Assembly: GCF_014207235.1 (NCBI RefSeq)
Contig: NZ_JACHDA010000002.1
Location: forward strand, 620,001 to 684,000
Source: Sphingopyxis sp. JAI128
GTDB lineage: Bacteria > Pseudomonadota > Alphaproteobacteria > Sphingomonadales > Sphingomonadaceae
Direction: 5' to 3'
DNA length: 64,000 bases
Positions 1 through 8,892 of the stretch are shown one piece after another. The translations under genes and the position numbers were made by a program. Each line of letters opens with the position of its first letter. Position 1 is the first letter of the stretch. The notes under the pieces are model-generated. The model was not told the origin of the DNA. It searched no databases and saw only the letters and a list, made by a program, of their open reading frames with translations.

Positions 1-44
1 TGGGCAGCCTTCCCATTTGACGGACGGCCTGACGACCTTGGCTG
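1..44. repeat. Island-border direct repeat, left copy
   Basis: This stretch matches 25243-25286 in the same orientation. Positions 5-27 are identical to 25247-25269 (23 nt), and about 38 of 44 positions agree overall. The two copies bracket the IS element plus the whole catabolic cluster. The copy may extend left of the window, which cannot be seen. What the sequence belonged to (an IS end, an attachment site or a gene fragment) is not known to me. Confidence 0.6.
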
Positions 45-69
45 GCCTTGTTTCTTTCTGAAATCGTCG

Positions 70-106
70 ATACCGTCAGGGAGAGATCAGCGCTTGACGG
101 TATTTT
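70..106 (+). terminator. Rho-independent terminator-like hairpin
   Basis: Positions 70-78 and 95-103 form a perfect 9-bp stem, with a T run immediately after it on the plus strand. It would end transcription entering from the left of the window, just before the IS element. A second hairpin, with stem arms 121-130 and 134-143 and a 3-nt loop, follows directly. Confidence 0.5.
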
Positions 107-141
107 TCGCGCGCTAAATGCCGGAAAAGCAGTGCTTTTTC

Positions 142-981
142 GGGCCAGGACCCATTGATTTGCGGAGATGGCTGTGATTCAGGCGACCGCGAAGAAGCCT
201 GAATTTGAGCGATTTATTCTGGCTGACAGACGAGCAGATGGCGCGTCTTCAGCCCTATTTTCGGAAGAGCCATGGCCGCGAGCGCGTTGATGATAGGCGT
301 GTTTTGAGCGGCATCATCTTCGTCAACCGCAATGGGCTGAGGTGGCGCGATGCGCCGAGGGAATATGGCCCGGCAAAGACGCTCTATAATCGCTGGAAGC
401 GGTGGAGCGACAAAGGCATCTTCATCCGCATGATGGAGGGCTTGGCGACACCGCAGGCTCCCGATCGCAAGACGATCATGATCGACGCGACCTATTTGAA
501 GGCCCACCGCACGGCGTCGAGCCTGCGGGTAAAAAAGGGGGGCCGGGACGCCTGATCGGCCGTACGAAAGGCGGCATGAACACCAAGCTGCATGCCGTGA
601 CCGAGCGAATGGTCGTCCCATCAGCTTCTTCATGACCGCTGGCCAGGTCAGCGATTACACTGGCGCGGTAGCTTTGCTCGACAGTTTGCCCAAAGCGCAA
701 TGGATGCTCGCCGACCGGGGCTATGACGCCGACTGGTTCCGCGGCGCATTGCAGGAAAAGGGCATCACGCCCTGCATCCCGGGCCGAAAAATATGCAGCA
801 AGACCGTCAAATACGACACGCGCCGCTACAAACGCCGCAACCGCATCGAGATCATGTTCGGTCGGCTCAAGGACTGGAGACGCGTCGCCACGCGCTACGA
901 TCGGTGCCCGAAGGCCTTTTTCTCCGCCGTGGCACTCGCCGCAACCGTCATCTTCCGGCTCTGATCAATGAGTCCTGACCC
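142..981 (+). mobile_element. IS5-family (IS427/IS1031-like) insertion sequence, inactivated
   Basis: An element of about 840 bp, the usual length for this group. Its ends are imperfect inverted repeats: 142-160 and the reverse complement of 963-981 agree at 16 of 19 positions. It carries one DDE transposase gene that is normally read through a -1 frameshift and is broken here. No clean target duplication is visible at the flanks, so the element may be old or rearranged. It lies at the left edge of the catabolic cluster. Confidence 0.8.
205..964 (+). pseudogene. IS5-family transposase, frameshifted
   Basis: The first frame, from a TTG at 205, reads MSDLFWLTDEQMARLQP, typical of IS427-group transposases, up to a slippery A6G6 tract at 531-542. 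This group uses -1 frameshifting at such tracts to join the second frame. The second frame continues to about 604, where one base is missing (ACC GA-GCG AAT where ACC GAC GCG AAT is expected). The remainder (MTAGQVSDYTGA to the end) therefore lies in a third frame. The DDE residues are all still encoded: the first Asp in MIDATYL, the second in LADRGYD, the Glu in RNRIEIMFG. One programmed frameshift cannot restore the protein, so I call it a pseudogene. The TTG start may also be a decayed ATG. Confidence 0.85.
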
Positions 982-1050
982 TAGCCAGGGGACGATTTGG
1001 GCAATCGCATTCCAAGATTGCGCGCTGGACGAACCAAGGACCGCTTGCCG

Positions 1051-1072
1051 TGTTCTAAAAACTGGGTATGCT
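1051..1072 (+). promoter_or_regulatory. T-rich GGTATG motif upstream of the acyl-CoA dehydrogenase operon
   Basis: GGTATGCT lies about 45 nt before the start of the first acyl-CoA dehydrogenase and contains a -10-like TATGCT. It is the weakest of four similar sites in the cluster (others at 11905, 20440 and 23605). It may be a promoter core or part of an operator. Confidence 0.3.
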
Positions 1073-1115
1073 AAGAATCAGGAAATGCGAAAACGCATAG
1101 AATGGGAGAGTGCCG

Positions 1116-2435
1116 GTGGCCTGGGATTTCGAGACCGACCCGGATTTCCAGCAAAAGCTGGACTGGATGGAGGAATTCGTCGCAGACGAGGTCGAGCCGC
1201 TCAGCCTGCTCGGAATCCACCCTTATGACGTGCGTAATCCCTCCAGAAATGCGCTTGTCCGGCCGTTGCAGCGTGCAGTTCAGGACCAAGGGCTGTGGGC
1301 CTGCCACCTTGGGCCGGAACTGGGCGGCCAGGGCTATGGCCAAGTCAAACTCGGCTTGATGAATGAGATTCTTGGCGGGGCCTCATTTGCCCCGGTGGTC
1401 TTCGGCTGCCAGGCGCCCGATACCGGCAACGCAGAGATTCTTGCCCATTACGGTACGCCGCAACAGAAGGAGCGGTATCTTCGGCCGCTGCTCGCCAACG
1501 AAATCGTCTCGGCCTTTTCGATGACAGAGCCACAGGGCGGATCCGACCCCACCGGTTTCGTCACGCGGGCGCGGTTCGACGGCACGCATTGGATCATTGA
1601 CGGTGAAAAATGGTTCACCACCAACGGACGCTGGGCGGATTTCCTGATCGTCATGGCGGTGACCGATCCCGAAGCTCCGCGCCACAAGCGACAGAGCATG
1701 TTCATCGTCCCTATCGACACGCCGGGCGTTGAAATCGTGCGCAATGTCGGCGTCTTCGGGCAGCAGGACGGTTCGGAAAGCTATATCCGCTATACCGGTG
1801 TCAAGCTGCCTGCCGATCACCTGCTGGGCGAACAGGGTGGCGCATTTACCATTTCGCAGGTCCGGCTGGGCGGAGGGCGCGTGCATCATGCCATGCGTAC
1901 GGTCGGCAATTGCCGCCGCCTGCTCGATGCGATGAGCCGCCGTGCCGTCAGCCGCAAGACCCGCAACGGCGCCATCGGCGATTTCCAAGCCGTGCAGATG
2001 CAGATTGCCGACAGCTATATCGAACTCGAACAGTTCAAGCTGTTCGTGCTCAAGACCGCTTGGATGATCGATAAATATCAGGACTATCGCAGGGTCCGCA
2101 AAGACATCGCCGCGATCAAGGCGCTGATGCCCCAAGTCTATCACAACATCGCAACCCGCTGCGTGCACCTCCATGGCTCGCTTGGGGTGTCGAACGAGAT
2201 GCCGTTCGCGGGCAGCGTCATCGGCGCAATGGTGATGGGAATCGCCGACGGGCCGACCGAGGTTCACAAGGTCACCGTCGCCCGGCAGCATCTGCAGGAC
2301 TATCGCGACGTGTCCGACCCGATGTTCCCGGATTATTCCCTGCTCGCACGCCGCGAAAAGGCCTTTGCCCAATATGGCGACACCATCGCCCAAGCCTCGG
2401 CCGGAGCGGCCGCCAACACCGGAGGAGCGATCTAG
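1116..2435 (+). CDS. Acyl-CoA dehydrogenase, ACAD10/11-like
   Basis: A 439-aa FAD-dependent acyl-CoA dehydrogenase, predicted to introduce the alpha,beta double bond into an acyl-CoA in the cytoplasm. The family signature SMTEPQGGSDPTGF lies in the middle domain, followed by a beta-domain motif (IDGEKWFTTNG). The C-terminus has VHLHGSLGVSNEMPF and the ADGPTEVHKVTVA stretch typical of the ACAD10/11 branch rather than short-chain enzymes. A GGGAG at 1104-1108 is well placed for the GTG at 1116, so I prefer it to the GTG at 1110. The stop overlaps the start of the next gene by one base, and a GGAGGA within this gene serves the transporter, so the two are co-translated. Substrate unknown. Confidence 0.9.
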   Translation: MAWDFETDPDFQQKLDWMEEFVADEVEPLSLLGIHPYDVRNPSRNALVRPLQRAVQDQGLWACHLGPELGGQGYGQVKLGLMNEILGGASFAPVVFGCQAPDTGNAEILAHYGTPQQKERYLRPLLANEIVSAFSMTEPQGGSDPTGFVTRARFDGTHWIIDGEKWFTTNGRWADFLIVMAVTDPEAPRHKRQSMFIVPIDTPGVEIVRNVGVFGQQDGSESYIRYTGVKLPADHLLGEQGGAFTISQVRLGGGRVHHAMRTVGNCRRLLDAMSRRAVSRKTRNGAIGDFQAVQMQIADSYIELEQFKLFVLKTAWMIDKYQDYRRVRKDIAAIKALMPQVYHNIATRCVHLHGSLGVSNEMPFAGSVIGAMVMGIADGPTEVHKVTVARQHLQDYRDVSDPMFPDYSLLARREKAFAQYGDTIAQASAGAAANTGGAI

Positions 2436-3886
2436 TGGTAACGGACATATTGGCACCAAGGCTTGGCCTGCTCACCAAGATCTTCTATGGCGTTGGATCG
2501 ATCGGTTACGGCATCAAGGACGTCGCTTTCCGCTCGTTTCTGCTGCTATATTATAATCAGGTCATCGGCATCCGTGCCGATCTGGTATCGCTGGCCATTC
2601 TGGTCGCACTCGTGGTCGATGCCATTTCCGATCCTGTCGTCGGCCAGTGGTCGGACCAGTTGCGAACGCGCTGGGGTCGCCGTCATCCGATGATGATCCT
2701 GTCGGCCATCCCGGCCTCGCTCAGCATGCTGTTCCTGTTCTTCCCGCCCGCGGGGATGAGCGAGATCGAAACATTCTGGTATCTGGTTGTGGTCGGCTGC
2801 CTGGTGCGGACCTTCATCACCTTCTTTGAAATCCCCAGCTCTGCGCTCGCCCCGGAACTGACCAGCGACTATGACGAGCGCACCAGCATCGCCAGCTTTC
2901 GCTATTTCTTCGCCTATCTGGGCGGGGTCTGCATGGCCTTCCTCACCCTGATGGTATTCCTGGCCCCAACTGCGGACTATCCGGTGGGGCAGCTCAACCC
3001 TGCGGGCTATCACACTTTCGCAATGGTCGGCTCATCGGTCATGCTGGGGGCGATCCTGATTTCCAGCTTCGGCACACTGCACCGGGTCAAATATTTCAGG
3101 CCCCCGCCGCGTCAACCGAAGATCGGCGTGCTCGCGACGTTGAAGGATATGCGGCAAACCTTTTCACACCGAAGCTTTCTGGCGCTGCTCGCCTTCGGGG
3201 TGCTCAAATACACATCCGTGGGCATGACTTCGGCGCTCAGCATCTATTTCGGCACATATCTGTGGGAGTTGAATTCGGCGCAGCTGGCCATCCTTACCGT
3301 CGATTCGCTTGTAGGCGCTGCTCTGGGCCTGTTTTTTGCACCATGGGTGTCGCGCAAGTTCGGCAAGCGCAATGCGGCGCTCTGGCTGTCGGTGATCGCG
3401 GTATTGCTGGCCAGCCTGCCCTATCTGTTGCGGATCAACGGCCTTTTCTTTGAGAACGGCGACCCCCTGCTGGTTCCTGCGATATTCCTGTTTGCCACAA
3501 TCTTTCAGATGTGCGGCATTTCCTCGGCGGTGCTGGTCCATGCGATGATCGGTGATGTGGTCGAAGAGAGTCAGATCGCTACCGGCCGCCGGTCGGAAGG
3601 GCTGTTCTTTGCCGCAAATACCTTGATGCAGAAATCAACATCGGGGCTTGGCGTGTTTGCCGCCGGGATTCTTCTCACCCTCGTCGGCATTGCCCCCGGC
3701 GCCAATCCGGCAACGCTCGATCCTGATCTGCCGCTTCTGCTGGCCAAGCTTTATGTCCCGCTGCTGGTCGTCCTCTACATTGGCGGAGCGGGCTTCCTGT
3801 TGTCCTATGGGATCGACCGGGCCTCGCACGCCGCCAACATCGAGGAGTTGCGTCGCCGCGAGGAAGCGAGCGGCCAGGGGGCTTGA
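2435..3886 (+). CDS. GPH-type (MelB-like) MFS cation symporter
   Basis: A 483-aa inner-membrane transporter with about 12 hydrophobic segments. The N-terminal FYGVGSIGYGIKD and the loop VVGQWSDQLRTRWGRRHP are characteristic of the glycoside-pentoside-hexuronide:cation symporter family. In proteobacterial catabolic clusters, members of this family also carry non-sugar substrates, and the neighbours here are all acyl-CoA genes. It starts with GTG inside the stop of the preceding dehydrogenase, behind a GGAGGA. I infer uptake of the pathway substrate or an intermediate acid, since no specificity residue can be read. Confidence 0.85.
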   Translation: MVTDILAPRLGLLTKIFYGVGSIGYGIKDVAFRSFLLLYYNQVIGIRADLVSLAILVALVVDAISDPVVGQWSDQLRTRWGRRHPMMILSAIPASLSMLFLFFPPAGMSEIETFWYLVVVGCLVRTFITFFEIPSSALAPELTSDYDERTSIASFRYFFAYLGGVCMAFLTLMVFLAPTADYPVGQLNPAGYHTFAMVGSSVMLGAILISSFGTLHRVKYFRPPPRQPKIGVLATLKDMRQTFSHRSFLALLAFGVLKYTSVGMTSALSIYFGTYLWELNSAQLAILTVDSLVGAALGLFFAPWVSRKFGKRNAALWLSVIAVLLASLPYLLRINGLFFENGDPLLVPAIFLFATIFQMCGISSAVLVHAMIGDVVEESQIATGRRSEGLFFAANTLMQKSTSGLGVFAAGILLTLVGIAPGANPATLDPDLPLLLAKLYVPLLVVLYIGGAGFLLSYGIDRASHAANIEELRRREEASGQGA

Positions 3887-3961
3887 ATTGCCAGACTGAA
3901 CCCATTGTCGATCCCTCCCCGCACCGATTGCGGCACGGGAAAATTTTGCGAGGAGCACGCT

Positions 3962-5173
3962 ATGGCCACCCGGCCGATGACTGACAAAGACGCAGCGACC
4001 GACGCCTTCCGCCAGGAAGTGTGCCAGTTTCTGACCGACCATTTCCCGCCCGAACTGAAGGGCAAGGGCAATCCGATGGCGGGGATCGAGAGCGACCTGC
4101 GCGAGACCGAGCCCCAGCGCCGCTGGCGCGAGTCGATGGGCAGCCGTGGCTGGGGCACGCCAACCTGGCCGACCGCTTATGGTGGCGGCGGGCTCAGCCG
4201 CAAGCAGGCGGCGATCCTCAGCGAAGAGCTGACCCGCGCCGGTGCCTATAACCCGATTGGCGGCATGGGCGTGATGATGTTCGGTCCAACGTTGCTGGAA
4301 TATGGCAACGAACAGCAGAAGCAGGAGCATATCCCGCCAATCTGCCGCGGCGAAATACGTTGGTGCCAAGGCTATTCCGAACCCAATGCCGGGTCAGACC
4401 TTGCCAACCTGCAGACCACGGCCGAGGACAAGGGCGATCATTATCTGGTCAATGGTCAAAAGACTTGGACCAGCGGCGGGCAATGGGCGGACAAATGCTT
4501 CTGCCTCGTCCGCACCGATCGGAGCGACAAGCACAAGGGTATCAGTTTCCTGCTGATCGACATGCGCGCGCCGGGGGTGGAAGTGCGCCCGATCCGCATG
4601 ATCAGCGGCCTCAGCCCGTTCTGCGAGACCTTCTTCACCGATGTGAAGGTGCCCAAGGAAAATCTGGTCGGGCGCGAAGGCGAAGGCTGGACCATTGGCA
4701 AGCGTCTGCTGCAGCACGAACGCACCAACCTTTCCGGTGGCGGCTCTACGGGGCGGATGACGGGGCAAAGGCTCCCCGATCTGGCGAAGAAATACCACGA
4801 AACCGATGCCAGCGGTGCCCTTGCCGACAAGGTGCTCCGCGACCGCATCGCCGATTTCGAGATCCGCTGGGGAGCATTCCTCCTCACCGCGCGCCGTGCG
4901 GCAGAGGAAAGCAAGGCACAGGGCGGCGTTTCGGAGATCAGTTCGGTCCTCAAGAAGCTGGGGACCAAGCTGGGCCAGGAACGGTCCGAACTGATCATCG
5001 GGATCATGGGCCTGCAAGGGTTGGGCTGGGAAGGTGAAGGGTTTTCCGAGACGGAGCTTGCGGGCGTGCGCGCCTGGCTGTTCGGCAAGGCCACCACGAT
5101 CTACGGCGGATCGACCGAGATCCAGAACAACATCATCGCCAAGCGGGTGCTTGGTATGCTCGATCACCAATAG
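3962..5173 (+). CDS. Acyl-CoA dehydrogenase, probable subunit of a heteromeric enzyme
   Basis: A 403-aa acyl-CoA dehydrogenase. It has the middle-domain CQGYSEPNAGSDLANL, the beta-domain LVNGQKTWTSGGQWAD and a C-terminal YGGSTEIQNNIIAKRVLG. I chose the ATG at 3962 because AGGAG at 3951-3955 lies six bases ahead of it; a longer frame from 3905 has no ribosome site. The next gene, 16 bp downstream, encodes a smaller family member with complementary conserved motifs. Such pairs form alpha2beta2 enzymes for branched or polycyclic acyl-CoAs in actinobacteria (FadE26-27, FadE28-29), and the same arrangement is inferred here. Confidence 0.88.
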   Translation: MATRPMTDKDAATDAFRQEVCQFLTDHFPPELKGKGNPMAGIESDLRETEPQRRWRESMGSRGWGTPTWPTAYGGGGLSRKQAAILSEELTRAGAYNPIGGMGVMMFGPTLLEYGNEQQKQEHIPPICRGEIRWCQGYSEPNAGSDLANLQTTAEDKGDHYLVNGQKTWTSGGQWADKCFCLVRTDRSDKHKGISFLLIDMRAPGVEVRPIRMISGLSPFCETFFTDVKVPKENLVGREGEGWTIGKRLLQHERTNLSGGGSTGRMTGQRLPDLAKKYHETDASGALADKVLRDRIADFEIRWGAFLLTARRAAEESKAQGGVSEISSVLKKLGTKLGQERSELIIGIMGLQGLGWEGEGFSETELAGVRAWLFGKATTIYGGSTEIQNNIIAKRVLGMLDHQ

Positions 5174-5189
5174 AACGACGGGATAGAAT

Positions 5190-6275
5190 ATGGCGGTTCT
5201 CAGCGAAGAACAGGAAATGCTGCGCGACATGGCGCGCGAATGGGTAGTGAATGAAAGCCCGGTGGCGAAGTTCCGCGCCGTGCGCGCAAGCGGCGAGCCC
5301 CGGGCCTATGATCTGGCGACCTATGCCACGATGGCGCAGATGGGCTGGACCGGGGTGATCATTCCGGAAGCGTTCGGGGGTACTGATTTTGGCTGGCTCT
5401 CGGCGGGGATGATCTTCGAGGAAATGGGCAAGACGGTCACCGCCAGCCCGCTGATGGCAACGACGCTGACCGCCGCCGCCATCATGCTGGGCGGCAGCGA
5501 CGAGCAAAAGGCAAAATGGCTGCCGCAACTAGCCAGCGGCGCGGTGATCGGCACGCTTGCTATCGACGAAGGCCCCCACCACGCCCCACACCGGCTGGCG
5601 ACGACCGTGGCGAATGGCCGGCTGACCGGCACCAAGGCCTTTGTGCACGAGGCGCACGATGCGGCCCTGTTCGTGGTAGCGGCGGCGGACGGACTTTATG
5701 TGGTCGAAGCCGACAGCGCCGAGAACGCAGGCTCGGTGAGGGTGGCGACGCGGCATCTGGCCGACATGCGTTCGCACGCGCTGGTCATGTTCGAAGGCGC
5801 ATCGGCCGAGAAGCTGGCTGCTGGTCCGGAAGACCTGCTCGATCAACTGCTCGACCGGGCCCGTATCCTCACCGCCTGCGAAATGTTGGGCATGGCGCAG
5901 GCGGTGTTCGATACCACCCTCGACTATCTCAAGCAGCGGGTGCAGTTCAATCAGGCGCTCAGCTCGTTTCAGGCGCTGCAGCACCGCATGGCGGATCTGT
6001 TCGGCGAGCTTGCCATGATGCGTTCGGCGGTCGAGGGCGGGTTGCAGGCGCTCGACGCCGGGATGATGGTGGCGCAGGCGGCAACCATTGCGAAGGCCGA
6101 GGCCAACCGAGTGTTGCACATCATCAGCCGCGAAGGCGTGCAATTGCACGGCGGCATCGGCATGACCGACGAATATGACATCGGCTTCTATCTGAAGCGG
6201 GCCCGCGTGCTGGAATCCAGCTGGGGCAGCACAAGCTTTTTAAAAGACAGGTTCGCGAAAATTTCAGGGTACTGA
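5190..6275 (+). CDS. Acyl-CoA dehydrogenase, probable partner subunit
   Basis: A 361-aa acyl-CoA dehydrogenase-like protein, shorter than the usual 380-400 aa. The N-terminal alpha domain (EEQEMLRDMAREWV, FGGTDFGWL) and the C-terminal QFNQALSSFQALQHRMAD and LHGGIGMTDEYDIG are clear. The middle domain lacks a recognisable TEP-GSD signature, and the C-terminus lacks the YGG-TEIQ motif present in the upstream neighbour. This complementary loss is what is seen in heteromeric acyl-CoA dehydrogenases. It starts at an ATG 16 bp after the previous stop and is clearly in the same operon. Confidence 0.85.
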   Translation: MAVLSEEQEMLRDMAREWVVNESPVAKFRAVRASGEPRAYDLATYATMAQMGWTGVIIPEAFGGTDFGWLSAGMIFEEMGKTVTASPLMATTLTAAAIMLGGSDEQKAKWLPQLASGAVIGTLAIDEGPHHAPHRLATTVANGRLTGTKAFVHEAHDAALFVVAAADGLYVVEADSAENAGSVRVATRHLADMRSHALVMFEGASAEKLAAGPEDLLDQLLDRARILTACEMLGMAQAVFDTTLDYLKQRVQFNQALSSFQALQHRMADLFGELAMMRSAVEGGLQALDAGMMVAQAATIAKAEANRVLHIISREGVQLHGGIGMTDEYDIGFYLKRARVLESSWGSTSFLKDRFAKISGY

Positions 6276-6279
6276 ACAA

Positions 6280-7590
6280 TTGGACCCCATTGAAGACCCC
6301 GATGGGCTGAGCATGACGGCCAGCGCATGGCAACGTGCGCGGGACGATCATGCGCGCTTCATGGATGAGAATCTGTCGGGCAACTATCGCGCCAACTTCA
6401 TCCATGGCGTGCTGGGCATGACCGGGTTCCGGTTAATCTATGCGCCGACGATCATCCCGGCCTATCTGCTGATGCTCACCGGCAGCACTGCTGCGGTTGG
6501 GCTGGGCGCGGCGATGCTGCAGCTTGGCGCGACGATCAGCCCCATCGCCAGCGGTTCGCGGATCGAACATCGCAGCCATATTCTGCCCTATGCCATCAAG
6601 GTCGGGTCGCTCATGCGACTGATGATCCTCTGCCTGGCGCTGTCGGGGTGGTTTTTGACCGGCGACATCCTGCTCGCGGCGACCTTTGTCAGCTTTCTGC
6701 TACTCGGCTTTTTCACCGGAGCGCAGCGCGTGGCTTTTCAGATGCTGATGAGCAAGCTGATCCCGATCCGCAAGCGCGGACGGCTGCAAGGCTATCGTAA
6801 TTTCGCTGGCGGCCTGATCGCCGCCGTACTGGCATGGTTTGCCGGGAACTACGTCATTGCCGATGAATGGCTGGGCAATGGGTATGCGACCACATTTCTG
6901 ATGGCGTTCATCCTGACCAGCATGGGCCTCTTCGTCCTGAAAGCCCTGATTCGCGAACCCGCCGCGGCCATCGCCCGGCCGCAAATGCGGATGCGTGACC
7001 GCGTCCGCGAATTTCCCCTATTGCTGCAAAATCGTGATTTTTCGGCCTTTCTCGTGGTGCAGAGCCTGGCCACCATGGTACGGGTCGGCGGCCCCTTCTG
7101 GACAGTTTATGCCGGGAGCAGACTTGGTCTCGATGGCGCGCTGGTAGGCGCGCTGAGTTTCGTGTTCCTGGCTTCCGACACGGTTTCGAATGTCGTCTGG
7201 GGCCCGCTGGGCGACCGCTACGGGTTCAAACTGGTTTATCTTCTGTCGCTGTGCAGTATGCTCGCCGGCATGATCACGCTGATGTTGGGCCATACGGCCC
7301 TGCCCATCTATGCCGCCTTCATGCTGCTGGGAATTGGCGGTGCGGGCTGGATGCTGGCATCGACCACGATGGTTCTGGAATTCGGCGAAACAGAGGATAT
7401 CGCGATGCGGCTCGCGATGGCGACCACCGTGGAGGGGGCGATATCCGCCATTGGCCCGGTGTTGGCTGGGCTACTTGTGGCAATGGCGGGCTTCGCGCCG
7501 CTTTTTGCCGTGCTGATCGGCGCGGTCAGCTTTGCGCTGCTGGGCATGATGTTCAAGGTGCGCGAACCGCGCAACCGGCCACAAGACTAG
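6280..7590 (+). CDS. MFS transporter
   Basis: A 436-aa membrane protein with about 12 predicted helices. The cytoplasmic loop LIPIRKRGRLQGYRN after the fifth or sixth helix and the repeated GDRYGFK-type motif fit the major facilitator superfamily. The frame opens with a TTG at 6280, four bases after the previous stop. An ATG at 6313 is an alternative start, and neither has a strong ribosome site. It is the last gene of the first plus-strand operon and converges on the TetR gene only seven bases away. The substrate is unknown; export of a product or uptake of the substrate are both possible. Confidence 0.8.
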   Translation: MDPIEDPDGLSMTASAWQRARDDHARFMDENLSGNYRANFIHGVLGMTGFRLIYAPTIIPAYLLMLTGSTAAVGLGAAMLQLGATISPIASGSRIEHRSHILPYAIKVGSLMRLMILCLALSGWFLTGDILLAATFVSFLLLGFFTGAQRVAFQMLMSKLIPIRKRGRLQGYRNFAGGLIAAVLAWFAGNYVIADEWLGNGYATTFLMAFILTSMGLFVLKALIREPAAAIARPQMRMRDRVREFPLLLQNRDFSAFLVVQSLATMVRVGGPFWTVYAGSRLGLDGALVGALSFVFLASDTVSNVVWGPLGDRYGFKLVYLLSLCSMLAGMITLMLGHTALPIYAAFMLLGIGGAGWMLASTTMVLEFGETEDIAMRLAMATTVEGAISAIGPVLAGLLVAMAGFAPLFAVLIGAVSFALLGMMFKVREPRNRPQD

Positions 7591-7597
7591 TGCAAAT

Positions 7598-8824
7598 TCA
7601 CACCGGATCGAGCAGCCCGGAAAACAGGGTCGAGGCATATGCCGAAATCGCCTCATCTCCATCGGCGAACCGTTCCGCCCAGCGCCGGGCCTCATAGGCG
7701 GCGTTGAGGGTGGACATGATGATCTGGCTGGCCACCAACGGGTCGATCGGCCGCACCGAGCCATCGGCAATGCCATCGATCAGGAAGCCGGCGAAGCGCC
7801 GCGCCAGCCGGTTCGAACGGGTGACCACATCAGCCTTGTGTTCGCTGTTGAGCGCCTGCAGCGCGGTTGTGCGAAGCAGTGGCATGGTGTCGAAGAACTG
7901 CAAGCGCAGCAATTCGTAGAGCACGCTGGAAAGCCGTCCCCAATAGTCGCCATTGGCATTTTGCCCCGCCATCTGCGTGGCCGAAAGCCGGTTATGGCTA
8001 TTGTTGAAGCAGGCCAGCACCAGCTCGTCCTTGGCCTCGTGATGGTGATAAAAGCTGCCTTTGGTCACGTTGATCGATTCGGCAATCCGGTTGACCGAAG
8101 CCCCGCGATAACCCAGCCGATTGATCATGATCGTCGCCGCGCGCAGAAACTCATCATTCTGGCTCGGCACCTCGCTGGCGCTTCGCCAATGGCGCACTTC
8201 AAGACGGGATGGTCGCCACTCGCCCCGCACCGCTGGAAGGCCATGGGCTAGGATGTCGACCATGCGCTCCTCCACACGCGGGAAATCGAGCGAGGAATAG
8301 CGCAACGACCAGACCGGCCACCACATCATCGCCTCTAGCAGAACATGCGCGCGAGCCGAGAACAACGCCTGCTGCTCCGCGCTGACGGGTTCGCCAAAAA
8401 AACTGCGGACCTTCTCCACCACCTGCCGGTAGCGTTCCAGTAACGGCTTTTGCGTTTCGGTATCGAGTGAGCGAATTTCCGACAGCGCGGTTAATAGCCC
8501 GCGCTCACCGTTGCGGATCCGGGTGCGCAGCGCAACGTGCTGGGCGACGTATTTGCGCAGCCTGTCCTCCGGATTTGGCTCGGCCAGCGCTTCGGACGCC
8601 ATCCGGTCCATCCGGTCGAGCGTCTCTTCATAGACCGCAACGATCAGCTGGTCCTTACGCGAGAAATAATAGGTGATGCTGGTTGCGTTGAGCCCGATGG
8701 CGCGGGCCACATCCGAGAGGGTCGTGGCCTGCACGCCGACCTCGTTCACCAGCACGGATGCCGCATGCACGATTGCCTGCCGTTTCTCCCCGAACCGCTT
8801 GGTACTTTTGCCCGTTTCTGCCAC
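7598..8824 (-). CDS. Tandem TetR-family regulator (two TetR modules in one chain)
   Basis: A 408-aa protein with two complete TetR-type DNA-binding domains. The first helix-turn-helix is at about residues 30-60 (TTLSDVARAIGLNATSITYYFSRKD), the second at about 235-265 (ASVNRIAESINVTKGSFYHHHEAKDE). Each is followed by a helical ligand-binding region. I chose the GTG at 8824 because GGAGGG precedes it by four bases. A longer frame running back into the ligase gene has no support. A single TetR protein is about 200 aa, so this is a genuine duplication or fusion. It probably represses the surrounding acyl-CoA genes in response to a pathway acyl-CoA (inference). Confidence 0.85.
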   Translation of the reverse strand: MAETGKSTKRFGEKRQAIVHAASVLVNEVGVQATTLSDVARAIGLNATSITYYFSRKDQLIVAVYEETLDRMDRMASEALAEPNPEDRLRKYVAQHVALRTRIRNGERGLLTALSEIRSLDTETQKPLLERYRQVVEKVRSFFGEPVSAEQQALFSARAHVLLEAMMWWPVWSLRYSSLDFPRVEERMVDILAHGLPAVRGEWRPSRLEVRHWRSASEVPSQNDEFLRAATIMINRLGYRGASVNRIAESINVTKGSFYHHHEAKDELVLACFNNSHNRLSATQMAGQNANGDYWGRLSSVLYELLRLQFFDTMPLLRTTALQALNSEHKADVVTRSNRLARRFAGFLIDGIADGSVRPIDPLVASQIIMSTLNAAYEARRWAERFADGDEAISAYASTLFSGLLDPV

Positions 8825-8892
8825 CGTTCCCTCCGACAATGATCGCGTTACACCAGCTATTTTCCGAACGCCATGACTCAAGGGACCGCGGT

